From assembly GCA_021818505.1 (NCBI GenBank), contig JAKADX010000015.1:1-64000 (forward strand): 64,000 nt of DNA. Reading direction: 5' to 3'. Below are positions 1 through 8,913 of the stretch, piece after piece; the stretch's first letter is position 1; each line of letters begins with the position of its first letter. Both the position numbers and the translations under genes were made by a program. The DNA comes from Pseudomonadota bacterium. GTDB taxonomy: Bacteria; Pseudomonadota; Alphaproteobacteria; Acetobacterales; Acetobacteraceae. A model generated the notes under the pieces. The model saw only the letters and a program-made list of their open reading frames with translations, was not told the DNA's origin and ran no database searches.

Positions 1-241
1 CGCCCAGGCCGCCGCCGCGCAACGAGCCGCCCGGGCGGGCCCGAACCGGCCTGCCTGCCGCCCGGCCGCCGCCGGGGCAGGTCTGACTGCAAAGCGCGGC
101 GGTGCGGCCAGATCGTTCCGATCAAGAAACAATATTGCCAGCATCGCGCCATTTGAGGCGGCAAGCAAACTCTAAATATAGCTTTACACGGCTGGTCCTT
201 TAACTCCGAACGGCGCGGACCGACGTCAGTGCCAACAGAGC
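1..241. other. Left-edge region with possible gene tail and AT-rich leader
   Basis: No complete gene is visible. Plus-strand frame 3 stays open from the window edge to a TGA at 84-86 and would encode a Pro/Arg-rich tail, which could be the end of a truncated upstream gene or GC-rich noise. From about 121 to 200 the sequence turns AT-rich, unlike the flanks, and contains the promoter-like elements listed separately. Confidence 0.35.
153..182 (+). promoter_or_regulatory. Candidate sigma70-type promoter for the Gly/Tyr-rich lipoprotein gene
   Basis: TTGAGG at 153-158 and TATAGC at 177-182 are separated by 18 bases within an AT-rich stretch in front of the gene at 260. Agreement with the -35/-10 consensus is partial, so this is an inference from pattern and position. 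Confidence 0.35.
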
Positions 242-259
242 GTGTTCGGGGCGGGGGCC

Positions 260-901
260 ATGTTCTCCACGTGCCTTCGGCGGCGGCGGAACGTCGCGCG
301 TGCCGCCGGCGTTGCCGGCATGGCCCTCGCGCTCGGTGGCTGCGTCTATCCTTACGGCTACGGCTACGGCGGCTACCCGGCCTATTCCTATGGCGGGTAC
401 GGCGGGTATCCGGCCGCCGGTGGTGCGGCTGCCTTGGGCAGCCCGCCGGCCGCGGGCGGCCCGGCCGCCGCCTCCGGCTCGCCCGCACCCGGCGGCGCGC
501 CGACCTCCATTGGTTCGCTGGCCCCAGGGGGCGCGCCCGCCGCCAGCGGCACGCCGGCCGTGGGCAGCTACCCGGCGTATCCGGCCGCCGGCGCTCCCGC
601 GTATGGCTACGGCGGCTACCCGGCCTATGCGTATCCCGCCTATCCAGCCTATCCCTACCTCTCCGCCTACGCAGCCTATCCGTATTACGGGGATTGGGGG
701 TTTCCGTTCTTCGGCGGGTTCTACGGCGCCGGCTTCTATGGCGGCGGGTTCTACGGCCGAGGATTCTACGGCCGCGGTTTCTACGGCGGCGGCTACGGCG
801 GCCGCGGGTTCTATGGCGGCGGCTACGGCGGCCGCGGGTTCGCCAGGGGCGGCTTCGGTGGCGGGGGGTTCCACGGGGGCGGCGGCGGCTTCCGCCACTG
901 A
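260..901 (+). CDS. Gly/Tyr-rich low-complexity lipoprotein
   Basis: This is a predicted lipoprotein of 213 residues. The Arg-rich n-region, the hydrophobic stretch GVAGMALALGGC and a lipobox ending at Cys lie within the first 30 residues. The rest is low complexity: repeated GGYPAY and PAYPAYP blocks, a Pro/Ala/Gly middle, then six or more FYGxGF units rich in Gly and aromatic residues, ending in GGGGFRH. An in-frame GTG lies 18 bases upstream; the ATG is preferred because it puts the charged n-region at the terminus. I recognise no domain. The composition resembles structural or surface proteins, but no function can be assigned. Similar Gly/aromatic-rich exported proteins occur at 23578, 59870 and 60893. 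Confidence 0.7.
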   Translation: MFSTCLRRRRNVARAAGVAGMALALGGCVYPYGYGYGGYPAYSYGGYGGYPAAGGAAALGSPPAAGGPAAASGSPAPGGAPTSIGSLAPGGAPAASGTPAVGSYPAYPAAGAPAYGYGGYPAYAYPAYPAYPYLSAYAAYPYYGDWGFPFFGGFYGAGFYGGGFYGRGFYGRGFYGGGYGGRGFYGGGYGGRGFARGGFGGGGFHGGGGGFRH

Positions 902-975
902 CCGGCGGCGCGCGACGGCGGCAGCGTGTGTCGGCGATTTCGCCTCCGCCCGCCGCGCCGCTACACTCGCGTGCC

Positions 976-2250
976 GTGTCCGCCACCACTCCGCTCGCCG
1001 ACCGCCTCCGTCCGCGCACGCTTGATGACGTGGTCGGCCAGGATCACCTGGTCGGGCCGCAGGGCGTGCTGACGCGGATGCTGACGCGCGGCAGCCTCGC
1101 CTCGCTGATCCTGTGGGGGCCGCCGGGGGTGGGCAAGACCACCATCGCCCGCCTGCTCGCCGACCGCGCCGGCCTCGCCTTCGTGCAGTTGTCCGCCGTG
1201 TTCTCCGGCGTCGCCGACCTCAAGCGCACGTTCGAGGAGGCGGCGCGCCGCCGCGCCGGCGGGCAGGGCACGCTGCTGTTCGTCGATGAGATCCACCGCT
1301 TCAACCGCGCCCAGCAGGACGGTTTCCTGCCGGTGGTGGAGACCGGGACGGTGACGCTGATCGGGGCGACGACGGAGAACCCGTCCTTCGCGCTCAACGG
1401 CGCGCTGCTCTCGCGCTGCCAGGTGCTGGTGCTGCGCCGCCTCGATGACGCGGCGCTGGAGAAGCTGCTGGAGCGGGCGGAAGCCGCGCTCGGCACGGCC
1501 CTGCCGCTGACGGCGGAGGCGCGCGCGGCGCTGCGCGCGATGGCCGATGGCGACGGGCGGTATCTGCTCAACATGGTCGAGCAGATCGCTGCCCTGCCGC
1601 CGCCGGCCGCCCCGTTCGACCCGGCGGCGCTCGCCGACCTGCTGGCCCGCCGCGCCGCGCTCTATGACAAGGACCGGGAGGAGCACTACAACCTCATCTC
1701 CGCGCTTCACAAATCCTTGCGCGGCTCGGATGCCGATGCCGCGCTCTACTGGTTCGCGCGCATGTTGGCGGGCGGCGAGGACCCGCGTTATGTCGCGCGC
1801 CGGCTGGTGCGCTTCGCGGTCGAGGATATCGGGCTGGCCGACCCCAACGCGCTGGTGCAGGCGCTGGCGGCGTGGGAGGCGTATGAGCGGCTCGGCAGCC
1901 CGGAGGGGGAATTGGCGATCGCGCAGTCGGTGCTGTATCTGGGCACGGCGCCGAAATCCAACGCCGCCTATGTCGCCTTCGGGCAGGCACAGGCGGCGGC
2001 GCGCGCCACCGGCAGCCTGATGCCGCCGGCGCACATCCTGAACGCGCCGACGACGCTGATGAAACGATTGGGCTACGGTGCCGGCTACGACTATGACCAC
2101 GACGCGCCGGACGCCTTCTCCGGCCAGAACTATTTTCCGGACGGCATGGCGCGCGCCGAATTCTACCGCCCCGCCGACCGCGGGTTCGAGCGAGAGGTGG
2201 CCAAACGCCTCGCCTACTGGGCGCGGCTGCGGGCGGAGCGCGGCGCATGA
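976..2250 (+). CDS. rarA: Replication-associated recombination protein RarA (MgsA-type AAA+ ATPase)
   Basis: This 424-residue protein belongs to the RarA/MgsA/WRNIP1 clamp-loader-like AAA+ family, which acts at stalled replication forks. The Walker A motif GPPGVGKTT is at residues 48-56, Walker B LLFVDEIHRFN at about 100-110, and the sensor-1 segment GATTENPSF at about 130-138. The C-terminal half carries family blocks such as YLGTAPKSNAAY and a PDGM.RAEFYRPADRGFE end. The GTG at 976 is chosen because the conserved N-terminus (PLADRLRPRTLDDVVGQDHL) starts right after it; the open frame upstream overlaps the lipoprotein gene and looks non-coding. Its stop overlaps the next start (ATGA), making it the first gene of a tightly packed string. 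Confidence 0.95.
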   Translation: MSATTPLADRLRPRTLDDVVGQDHLVGPQGVLTRMLTRGSLASLILWGPPGVGKTTIARLLADRAGLAFVQLSAVFSGVADLKRTFEEAARRRAGGQGTLLFVDEIHRFNRAQQDGFLPVVETGTVTLIGATTENPSFALNGALLSRCQVLVLRRLDDAALEKLLERAEAALGTALPLTAEARAALRAMADGDGRYLLNMVEQIAALPPPAAPFDPAALADLLARRAALYDKDREEHYNLISALHKSLRGSDADAALYWFARMLAGGEDPRYVARRLVRFAVEDIGLADPNALVQALAAWEAYERLGSPEGELAIAQSVLYLGTAPKSNAAYVAFGQAQAAARATGSLMPPAHILNAPTTLMKRLGYGAGYDYDHDAPDAFSGQNYFPDGMARAEFYRPADRGFEREVAKRLAYWARLRAERGA

Positions 2251-3218
2251 GCGGCGTGGCAACGCGCGCGGTCGCGGAGGATGAGGCCGATATCCGCCTC
2301 GACCGCTGGTTCCGCCGGCACTTCCCGGCGCTGACCCAGGGCGTGATCCAGCGCCTCTGCCGCACCGGGCAGATCCGCGTCGATGGGCGGCGCGTGGAGG
2401 CCGCGACCCGGCTGCTCCCCGGCCAGTCGGTGCGCATCCCGCCGCTGCCCGCCGGGCCGGCCGAGCCGCAGGCGGCCCCGCCGCCCGATGCGCGGGCGCG
2501 GGCGGAGCTGGAGCGGATGCTGCTCTATGCCGACGATCACCTGCTGGTGCTCGACAAGCCGCCCGGCCTGCCGACGCAGGGCGGGCCGGGGATCGCGCGG
2601 CATGTGGACGGGATGCTGGCGGCGCTGGCCAGCGGGGAGCACGGCCGGCCACGGCTGGTCCATCGGCTCGACCGCGACACCTCCGGCGTGCTGGTGGTGG
2701 CGCGCTCGCCGGGCGTTGCCGCCAAACTGGCCGCCGCGTTCCGCACCCGCGCGGTGGAGAAGGTCTATTGGGCAGTGGTGGTCGGCCGGCCGGTGCCGGT
2801 GGAGGGGCGGATCGACGCCCCACTGGTCCGCCATGAGCCGGGCATCGGCGGCGCCCGCGTCGCGGTCGCGGAGGAAGGGGAGCGCGACGCTGCGCGGGCG
2901 CTCACCGACTACCGCACGCTCGACCATGCCGGGCGCAAGCTGGCCTGGCTGGAACTGCGCCCGCTGACCGGGCGGACGCATCAGTTGCGGGTCCACTGCG
3001 CCGCGATCGGCGCGCCGATCCTGGGCGATACGGCCTATGGCGGAGCGCCGGTGGAGGGCCTGTCGGAGGCGCTGCACCTGCACGCCCGCCGCATCGTGCT
3101 GCCCCACCCGGCGGGCGGGACGCTGGCGGTGGAGGCGGGTCTGCCGGCGCACATGGCCGCGACCTTTCGCGCGCTGGGATTCACCGCCCCGGCGCCGCAA
3201 CCGCCGCTGCGCGCATGA
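2247..3218 (+). CDS. RluA-family 23S rRNA pseudouridine synthase (RluC/RluD-like)
   Basis: The 323-residue protein has the RluA-family layout: an N-terminal S4 RNA-binding domain (about residues 14-75, IRLDRWFRRHFP onward), then the synthase domain. The catalytic block HRLDRDTSGVLVVAR lies at about 139-153, and the Asp at about 142 is the expected nucleophile. Downstream blocks LRPLTGRTHQLRVH and GAPILGDTAYGG are typical. The family isomerises uridines in 23S rRNA to pseudouridine; S4-containing members are usually RluC or RluD, and the sequence alone does not tell me which. It overlaps rarA and the AsmA-like gene by four bases on each side, suggesting translational coupling. Confidence 0.92.
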   Translation: MSGVATRAVAEDEADIRLDRWFRRHFPALTQGVIQRLCRTGQIRVDGRRVEAATRLLPGQSVRIPPLPAGPAEPQAAPPPDARARAELERMLLYADDHLLVLDKPPGLPTQGGPGIARHVDGMLAALASGEHGRPRLVHRLDRDTSGVLVVARSPGVAAKLAAAFRTRAVEKVYWAVVVGRPVPVEGRIDAPLVRHEPGIGGARVAVAEEGERDAARALTDYRTLDHAGRKLAWLELRPLTGRTHQLRVHCAAIGAPILGDTAYGGAPVEGLSEALHLHARRIVLPHPAGGTLAVEAGLPAHMAATFRALGFTAPAPQPPLRA

Positions 3219-5341
3219 GGCGCCCGGGCGTGCCGCGCCGCCGTCGGCGCATTGTGCTGCGCTGGCTGCTCGGCGCCGTGCTGCTGATCGCGGTGCTGGT
3301 GCTCGGCGCGGGGCTGGCGGCGACGCTGCTGATCGACCCCAACAGCTTCCGCCCGCAGGTCGAGGCGGCGGCGGCACGCGCCACCGGCGGGACGCTCACG
3401 CTGCGCGGGCCGATTCACATCGTCTGGGGCCTACCGCTGCGGCTGGAGGCGGACGATCTCGCCTTCAGCGGCCCCGGTGAGGTGGTGCGGGCGCAGGTTG
3501 GCCGGGTGGCGGCGCGCATCGCGGTGCTGCCGCTGCTGACCGGGGCGCTGGACATCGTTCGCCTCGATCTGCTGCACCCCGATGTCCGGCTGCATCCGGG
3601 CATGGGCACGGTGTCCGTGTCCCCCGCCGCCGCGCCGCCCGCGCCGCCGTCCGCCGTGCCTGGGCCCGCCGGCGGCGCCGCGCGGCTCACGATCGGGGCG
3701 GTGCATGTGCGGGGCGGACGGGTCACCTGGCGCGGCACCGAAATCCAGGTGCCCCGCTTCGACGCCATCGCCGCCGCGCCTGGGGCGGATCTGGTGCTCT
3801 CCGGAGAGGCGCTCTGCGCCGGGCGGAAGCTGACGCTGAGCGGAGAGAGCGGGCCGGTGGAGCGTCTGCTCGATCGCGCCGGCGCGCCGCCCTGGCCCGT
3901 GCAGTTCGTGGTGCAGGGGGAGGGGGCGCGGCTCGCGGTGCGCGGCACCCTGGCCGCGCCCGTCGGGCGCGGCGCCTATGCGCTGCAGGTGGATGCCGCA
4001 GCGACCGACCTCGCCGCCTTCGCGCCGCTGCTGCCGGTCGCCCCGCCGAAGCTGCACGACATGTCGCTCTCCGCGCGCCTGACCGACGGCGGGGGGGCTC
4101 CGCCCACGCTCAGCGCGGTGACGCTGCACGTTGCCGGACTCGATCTCGGCGCGCTGCTGCCGGGCCTGGTGCTGACCCGTGCCGACGTGGCCGCCCCCGA
4201 CCTGCGCCGCCCCGCGCAGGCGGATGTGGTGGCCACGCTGAACGGCGCGGCGCTGAACGTGCACGGGACTGCGGGACCGTTGGCGGGCACGGCGCTGCCG
4301 CTGACGCTGACGCTGACGGCGGCGACGCCGCCGCTGCTGGAGGCAAGCGCGGGCGTCACCCTCGCCTGGGCGCCCCCCCACCCGGCGGTGCGCGGCACGC
4401 TGGCGGTGGCGCGCCTGGATCTCGACGCGCTGCTGGCGGCGCTGCCGGCGCCGCCCCCGCTGCCGGCGGGCGCGCCCGGCGCCGCGCCGCCGCTCTCGCC
4501 GCGTCCGGCGCGGCTCATCCCCGACCAGCCGATCGACTTTGCCGCGCTGCGCCGCGCCGATGCCGACCTGCAGATCAGCGTGGCGTCGTTGCTGACCGGC
4601 GGCGGAACCTATTCCAACGTGACCGGCCACCTTGCCCTTCAGGACGGGCGGCTGGCGCTCGACCCGTTCGCCGGGCAGTCGCCGGGTGGGCCGCTCGATG
4701 GGCGGCTGGCGATCGACGCCAGCGTACCGGCGCCGCCGGTGGCGCTGGTGCTGCACGCCCCGGCGCTGTCGCTGGCGCCGCTCGCGCAGGCGCTTGGGCA
4801 TCCTGGCGCGCTCACCGGAACCGCCGCGGTGCAGGCGGACCTGAAGGCCGCCGGCGATTCCCCTCACGCGCTCGCGGCCAGCCTCACCGGCCAGGCATCG
4901 CTGACCGCCAGCGACGCCGAGATCGACGACGCGCTGCTGGCGGCCTTGATGGGCGACGTGATGAAGGCGGCCCGGTTGCCGGCCAAGGCGCTGATCGGCC
5001 TCGGACGCACCCGTCTGAGCTGTCTCGACCTGCGGCTGGACGCGCATGATGGAGTGGTGAACGTCGCCTCCCTGCTGCTCGACTCGCCGAAGCTCATGAT
5101 GCAGGGCAACGGAACCGTGGACCTGGGACCGGAGACGCTGAACCTGCATCTGCGCCCGATGCTGCGTGTGGGGCCGGGCATCGTGGTGCCGGTGCGCGTG
5201 GGCGGCGCGCTGCGCGAGCCGAAGGCGCAGGCCGATACTGGCGCGGCGGGGCGGGCGGCGCTGCTGGGCGCGCTGGCCGGCGCGCTGGGCGCGCAGCGCG
5301 CCCCGCCGGTCCCGCCGACACCCTGCCCGGCGGCGCCGTAG
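3215..5341 (+). CDS. AsmA-family envelope protein
   Basis: The 708-residue protein starts with an Arg-rich n-region and one transmembrane segment (about residues 15-38, LRWLLGAVLLIAVLVLGAGLAATLL), followed by DPNSFRPQVEAAAARATG, the standard AsmA N-terminal block. The C-terminal part, with alternating beta-rich segments and the block DLRLDAHDGVVNVASLLLDSPKLMMQGNGTVDLG, matches the AsmA C-terminal domain. AsmA-like proteins are inner-membrane anchored, project into the periplasm and are linked to outer-membrane assembly and lipid transport. The middle is Pro/Ala-rich and variable. It overlaps the pseudouridine synthase by ATGA and is followed after three bases by the ATP12 chaperone gene. Confidence 0.88.
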   Translation: MRRPGVPRRRRRIVLRWLLGAVLLIAVLVLGAGLAATLLIDPNSFRPQVEAAAARATGGTLTLRGPIHIVWGLPLRLEADDLAFSGPGEVVRAQVGRVAARIAVLPLLTGALDIVRLDLLHPDVRLHPGMGTVSVSPAAAPPAPPSAVPGPAGGAARLTIGAVHVRGGRVTWRGTEIQVPRFDAIAAAPGADLVLSGEALCAGRKLTLSGESGPVERLLDRAGAPPWPVQFVVQGEGARLAVRGTLAAPVGRGAYALQVDAAATDLAAFAPLLPVAPPKLHDMSLSARLTDGGGAPPTLSAVTLHVAGLDLGALLPGLVLTRADVAAPDLRRPAQADVVATLNGAALNVHGTAGPLAGTALPLTLTLTAATPPLLEASAGVTLAWAPPHPAVRGTLAVARLDLDALLAALPAPPPLPAGAPGAAPPLSPRPARLIPDQPIDFAALRRADADLQISVASLLTGGGTYSNVTGHLALQDGRLALDPFAGQSPGGPLDGRLAIDASVPAPPVALVLHAPALSLAPLAQALGHPGALTGTAAVQADLKAAGDSPHALAASLTGQASLTASDAEIDDALLAALMGDVMKAARLPAKALIGLGRTRLSCLDLRLDAHDGVVNVASLLLDSPKLMMQGNGTVDLGPETLNLHLRPMLRVGPGIVVPVRVGGALREPKAQADTGAAGRAALLGALAGALGAQRAPPVPPTPCPAAP

Positions 5342-5344
5342 GAG

Positions 5345-6058
5345 ATGCAGATGCAACGCTTCTGGGAGAATGCGCGGGTTGCGCCGATTGACGGTGGCTG
5401 GCGCATCCTGCTCGACGGCCGGGCGGTGCATCTGCCGGGCGGGGCGGAACTGCGCCTGCCGCACCGCACGCTGGCCGAGGCGATCGCCGCCGAATGGCAG
5501 GCGGCGGGCGGCGGCAGGGGCGGGCAGACCTCGTTTGCCGACCTGCCGCTGACCCGCATCGCCGGCACCGGGCAGGTGCGCATCGCCCCCGACCCGGAGC
5601 CGATGGCGCTGGAACTGGCCCGCTTCGGAGAGACCGACCTGCTCTGCTACCGTGCCGCCGAGCCGCCGGCGCTGGTGGCGCGGCAGGAGGCGGTCTGGCA
5701 GCCGTGGCTGGACTGGCTCGCCGCGCGGCACGGCGTGCGGCTGATCGTCACCGCCGGCGTGGTGCCGGTGACGCAGCCGCCGGAGGCGTTGGCGATGCTG
5801 GCGGCGGCGCTGGCGGCACTGGGGCCATTCGCGCTGGCCGCGCTCGGGATTGCCGTGCCGGCGCTGGGCAGCGCCGTGCTGGGGCTGGCGCTGGCCGAGG
5901 GGGCGGTGAGCGCCGAGGCGGCGCACGCGGCGGCGACGCTGGATGAAACCTTCCAGGAGGAATTCTGGGGCACCGACGCAGAGGCCCTCGCGCGGCGCCG
6001 CCGGATCGGCGATGACATCGCGGTTGCCGCCCGCTTCCTGGAGTTGCTGCGCGCATGA
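5345..6058 (+). CDS. ATP12-family F1-ATPase assembly chaperone
   Basis: The 237-residue protein matches the ATP12 family: it begins [29 protein letters not shown], carries [17 protein letters not shown] and the segment [29 protein letters not shown], and ends with [15 protein letters not shown]. In mitochondria ATP12 binds the F1 alpha subunit during ATP synthase assembly; the homologue is found in alphaproteobacteria, which supports the taxonomic inference here. Two in-frame ATGs lie six bases apart (5345, 5351); either could be the start. Its stop overlaps the acylphosphatase start. Confidence 0.9.
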   Translation: MQMQRFWENARVAPIDGGWRILLDGRAVHLPGGAELRLPHRTLAEAIAAEWQAAGGGRGGQTSFADLPLTRIAGTGQVRIAPDPEPMALELARFGETDLLCYRAAEPPALVARQEAVWQPWLDWLAARHGVRLIVTAGVVPVTQPPEALAMLAAALAALGPFALAALGIAVPALGSAVLGLALAEGAVSAEAAHAAATLDETFQEEFWGTDAEALARRRRIGDDIAVAARFLELLRA

Positions 6059-6330
6059 CCGCCAAGCGCCTGACCATTTCCGGCCGCGTCCACGGCGTCG
6101 GGTTCCGTGCCTGGGTCGCGTCGCGGGCGGCGGCGCTGGGGCTGTCGGGCTGGGTGCGCAACCGCCGCGATGGCAGCGTGGAGGTGCTGGTGGACGGGGA
6201 TACCGCCGCGGTCGAGGAACTGGTGCGCGCCTGCCGCCGCGGCCCGCGCCTGGCCGAAGTCACCGCAATCGAGGAGGCGTTGGCCGATCCGCCCGAGCAA
6301 CCGGGGTTCCGCCAGTTGCCGACCGTATGA
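6055..6330 (+). CDS. acyP: Acylphosphatase
   Basis: A 91-residue acylphosphatase, the usual family length. The signature [16 protein letters not shown] holds the phosphate-binding Arg, and [17 protein letters not shown] holds the catalytic Asn. The enzyme hydrolyses the carboxyl-phosphate bond of acyl phosphates in the cytoplasm. It overlaps the ATP12 gene by four bases and the DedA gene by four bases, so it sits inside the same transcription unit. Confidence 0.94.
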   Translation: MTAKRLTISGRVHGVGFRAWVASRAAALGLSGWVRNRRDGSVEVLVDGDTAAVEELVRACRRGPRLAEVTAIEEALADPPEQPGFRQLPTV

Positions 6331-6818
6331 CGGGTTTCATCCAGGCGCACGCGGCATGGGTGGTGCCGGCCGCGTTGCTGCTGGCATTCTTCAAGTCGCT
6401 CGCCTTCGTCTCGCTGGTGGTGCCAAGCTCCTTTGTCGTGGCGATCATCGTGGCACTGGCGCAGATGGGTCATGTGTCGCTCTGGCCGGTGTGGCTCGCG
6501 GTCGCGATCGGCGCGGCGCTGGGCGATTGGGCATCATATGTGCTCGGCGACCGGCTGAAGCATCGCGCGCGTGACATCTGGCCGTTCACGCGCCACCCGG
6601 AGCTGATGCCGCGCGGGGAGCGGTTCTTTCTGCGCTATGGTGCGATGAGTGTGGTGCTGTGCCGCTTCTTCAGTCCGCTGCGCGCGACGGTGCCGTTGCT
6701 GTGCGGCGTTTTCGAGATGCCGCTGCTGATCTTCCAGATCGCCAATGTCCTGTCGGCGCTGCTGTGGGCGGCGGTGGTGCTGCTGATCGGCGAGGGTGTG
6801 CTGCAGATCTTCGGTTGA
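6327..6818 (+). CDS. DedA-family membrane protein
   Basis: This 163-residue polytopic membrane protein has the DedA/SNARE-associated arrangement: an N-terminal hydrophobic hairpin, [16 protein letters not shown], the amphipathic block [30 protein letters not shown] with its conserved arginines, and C-terminal membrane helices. DedA proteins are implicated in membrane homeostasis and lipid-carrier flipping. It is somewhat shorter than the typical 190-220 residues, mostly at the N-terminus. The ATG overlaps the acylphosphatase stop (ATGA), which fixes the start although the same frame stays open upstream. Confidence 0.88.
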   Translation: MTGFIQAHAAWVVPAALLLAFFKSLAFVSLVVPSSFVVAIIVALAQMGHVSLWPVWLAVAIGAALGDWASYVLGDRLKHRARDIWPFTRHPELMPRGERFFLRYGAMSVVLCRFFSPLRATVPLLCGVFEMPLLIFQIANVLSALLWAAVVLLIGEGVLQIFG

Positions 6819-6869
6819 ACTGGCGGGTCACTGCAACGCATCTTGGTCCTGGGAAAACTGGAAAGCACG

Positions 6870-7691
6870 ATGATGACCGAACAGTCCGCCGATCCATTCG
6901 GCGCCTTCAAGGCGATGCAGCGCGCGGCATGGGCGAGTTTCGCGCCGATCGAAACGTTCACGACGGCGCCGGCGGCAAGGTTGGTGCGGCTGGCGGGGAT
7001 CGGCGATGCCGCGCGCGTGCTCGACGTGGCCTGCGGCACCGGCGTCGTCGCGATCACCGCGGCACTGCGCGGCGCGCGCGTCTCCGCGCTCGACCTGTCA
7101 CCTGCGCTGCTGGAGCGTGCCCGGCGCAACGCCGAGGTTGCTGGGCTGGACATCGAGTTTGTCGAAGGTGATGTCGAGGCGCTGCCCTGGGCCGATGCGC
7201 AGTTCGATGTCGTGGTCAGCCAGTTCGGCCACATGTTTGCGCCGCGCCCCGATGTGGCGTTGCGCGAGATGTTGCGCGTGCTGCGCCCCAGCGGGCGGCT
7301 GGCTTTCGCCACCTGGCCGCCGGAGGGGGTCGTCGGCCGGACCTTCGATCTGCTGGCGCGCTACATGTCGCCGCCGGCCGGCGCGCCGAAGCCGGCGGCG
7401 CCCGCTGCCTGGGGCGATGTCGGCATCGTGCGTGAACGCCTCGGTGCCGCGGTGCGCGGCCTGCGCTTCGCGCGCGGCACCATGCTGATGCAGACATTGA
7501 GCGTCACGCACGCCCGGCTCATGCATGAAGCCACGATCGGCCCACTGGCGAAACTTGTCGAGCAGCTCGGCAACGATCCGCCGGCGCTGGCGCGGCTGCG
7601 CGACGAGTACGAGGCCATTCTCGCAGACGCTTTCGAGGAGAACTGCCTGCATCTGGAGTTCGTCATGGTGCGCGCCGAAAAGGCGGGCTGA
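6870..7691 (+). CDS. Class I SAM-dependent methyltransferase
   Basis: A 273-residue methyltransferase with motif I LDVACGTGVVAITAAL at about residues 51-66, the acidic post-I block VSALDLSPALLERARRNA, and FDVVVSQFGHMFAPRPDVALREMLRVLRPSGRL typical of UbiE-like enzymes. The substrate is not evident. The ATG at 6870 (ATGATG) follows the purine-rich GGAAAG; an in-frame TTG at 6843 is a weaker alternative. It is convergent with aqpZ, and its stop lies inside a hairpin that may end transcription from both sides. Confidence 0.87.
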   Translation: MMTEQSADPFGAFKAMQRAAWASFAPIETFTTAPAARLVRLAGIGDAARVLDVACGTGVVAITAALRGARVSALDLSPALLERARRNAEVAGLDIEFVEGDVEALPWADAQFDVVVSQFGHMFAPRPDVALREMLRVLRPSGRLAFATWPPEGVVGRTFDLLARYMSPPAGAPKPAAPAAWGDVGIVRERLGAAVRGLRFARGTMLMQTLSVTHARLMHEATIGPLAKLVEQLGNDPPALARLRDEYEAILADAFEENCLHLEFVMVRAEKAG

Positions 7692-7700
7692 CACCCGCCC
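7683..7700. terminator. Candidate bidirectional terminator hairpin
   Basis: GGCGGG and CCCGCC form six-base arms around CTGACA, overlapping the methyltransferase stop and lying ten bases before the convergent aqpZ stop. There is no T-tract, so termination is inferred from position. Confidence 0.4.
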
Positions 7701-7709
7701 TGGCCGGCG

Positions 7710-8450
7710 TCAGCGGCGCACTTCCACCTCGACCACGTCCGTCTCGATCACCTCCACCGGCTCGTACATCCAGCGGGCCAGCGCGCCGGCGATCACCGCG
7801 CCGAGCAGAGGGGCGAGCCAGAACAGCCAGAGCTGCCCGACATAGGCGCCGCCCGCAAACAGCGCCGGCCCGGTGCTTCGCGCGGGATTGACGGAGGTGT
7901 TGGTGACCGGAATAGAGATCAGGTGGATCAGCGTCAGCGCCAGCCCGATCGGGATGCCGGCGAACCCCACCGCGGCGCCCTTGGATGTCGTGCCGATGAT
8001 GATGAAAAGAAAGAAGAACGTCAGCAATGCCTCGGTCACGAAGCAGGCGCCGACGCTGTACTTGCCGGGACTGAGATCGCCATAGCCGTCGGACGCGAAG
8101 CCGCCGGGCACCCAGCCCGCCTTGCCTGAGGCGATGAACCACAGCACCGCCGCCGCGACGATCGCGCCGATCACCTGGGCGATGATGTAGGGCACGACAG
8201 TGCGGCCTGGGCAGCGCCCTGCGGCCCAGAGGCCCACGGTCACGGCGGGATTGAAGTGACCGCCCGAAATGTGGCCCACCGCATAGGCCATCGTCAGCAC
8301 GGTCAGCCCGAAGGCGATGGCCACGCCGAGGAAGCCGATCCCGAGGCCGGGGAACGCGGCGGCCAGCACCGCCGCGCCGCAGCCGCCGAAGGTCAGCCAG
8401 AAGGTCCCGAAAAACTCCGCTGCCGCAGGCCGCGTCAAGTCGCCGTTCAT
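7710..8450 (-). CDS. aqpZ: Aquaporin Z-type water channel
   Basis: A 246-residue major intrinsic protein with six hydrophobic segments and two NPA boxes: [12 protein letters not shown] (NPA about 67-69) and [11 protein letters not shown] (NPA about 188-190). His60 and the Arg after the second NPA are positioned as in the selectivity filter of AqpZ, so it most likely carries water across the inner membrane. The ATG at 8450 is chosen because [17 protein letters not shown], the first helix, begins right after; the open frame further upstream lacks family similarity. The C-terminus is a short acidic tail. Confidence 0.93.
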   Translation of the reverse strand: MNGDLTRPAAAEFFGTFWLTFGGCGAAVLAAAFPGLGIGFLGVAIAFGLTVLTMAYAVGHISGGHFNPAVTVGLWAAGRCPGRTVVPYIIAQVIGAIVAAAVLWFIASGKAGWVPGGFASDGYGDLSPGKYSVGACFVTEALLTFFFLFIIIGTTSKGAAVGFAGIPIGLALTLIHLISIPVTNTSVNPARSTGPALFAGGAYVGQLWLFWLAPLLGAVIAGALARWMYEPVEVIETDVVEVEVRR

Positions 8451-8603
8451 GCCACCGCGCTCCCCCCCGAGGATGGACGTCGCTACTTCGCACCAAGGTG
8501 GAACGTCAAGCCGATCGGAGGGGAACAAGCTGGTGGCAAAACGATTGACGATACCAAACTGTTCGGGCACAACCCGTCCCGCGGATTAAGGGATGGTTCA
8601 CCG

Positions 8604-8828
8604 ATGCGCTGGATGATCCTGCGGATGATCGCCACCGGATCGCTCTCCGCGTTCTCGACCGCGGTCCCGCAGGGGCCGGCGGCGCTGCCCGCCGGCACGG
8701 CGCCGCTGCGGACCGCCAAGGCATCGGTCGCCCCGGCGACGACGCCAAAGCTGTCCGCTCCGGCACCCGGCGCGGCGCAACCCGCGCGCACGTTGCCACG
8801 CGGCTCGCTGCTCGACCTCTCCGTGTGA
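8604..8828 (+). CDS. Small Ala/Pro-rich predicted exported protein
   Basis: A 74-residue frame beginning MRWMILRMIATGSLSAFSTAVPQG, which reads as a short signal-like segment, followed by an Ala/Pro/Thr-rich tail ending LPRGSLLDLSV. I recognise no family. It lies alone between the aqpZ start (divergent) and the NUDIX gene. The signal-like N-terminus is the main support, and no strong Shine-Dalgarno sequence is visible. It may not be a real gene. Confidence 0.4.
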   Translation: MRWMILRMIATGSLSAFSTAVPQGPAALPAGTAPLRTAKASVAPATTPKLSAPAPGAAQPARTLPRGSLLDLSV

Positions 8829-8913
8829 CGGACCGGCCACGTCGGCCGTGGTGTCGGCGCTACATAGCTGCGCGACGGTTGTAAGCGCCGGCCGTACGGC
8901 CCACCATGACTTC

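Noticed and set aside
229-975. Upstream extension of the rarA frame giving a 673-residue protein.
   Set aside because: The extra part overlaps the Gly/Tyr lipoprotein gene in another frame and is almost pure Arg/Leu/Gly; the family N-terminus begins at 976.
3431-5926. An 831-codon open frame on the minus strand opposite the AsmA-like and ATP12 genes.
   Set aside because: It is antisense to two recognisable genes, is very rich in Arg, Gly and Gln, and shows no motifs; long antisense frames are expected at this GC content.
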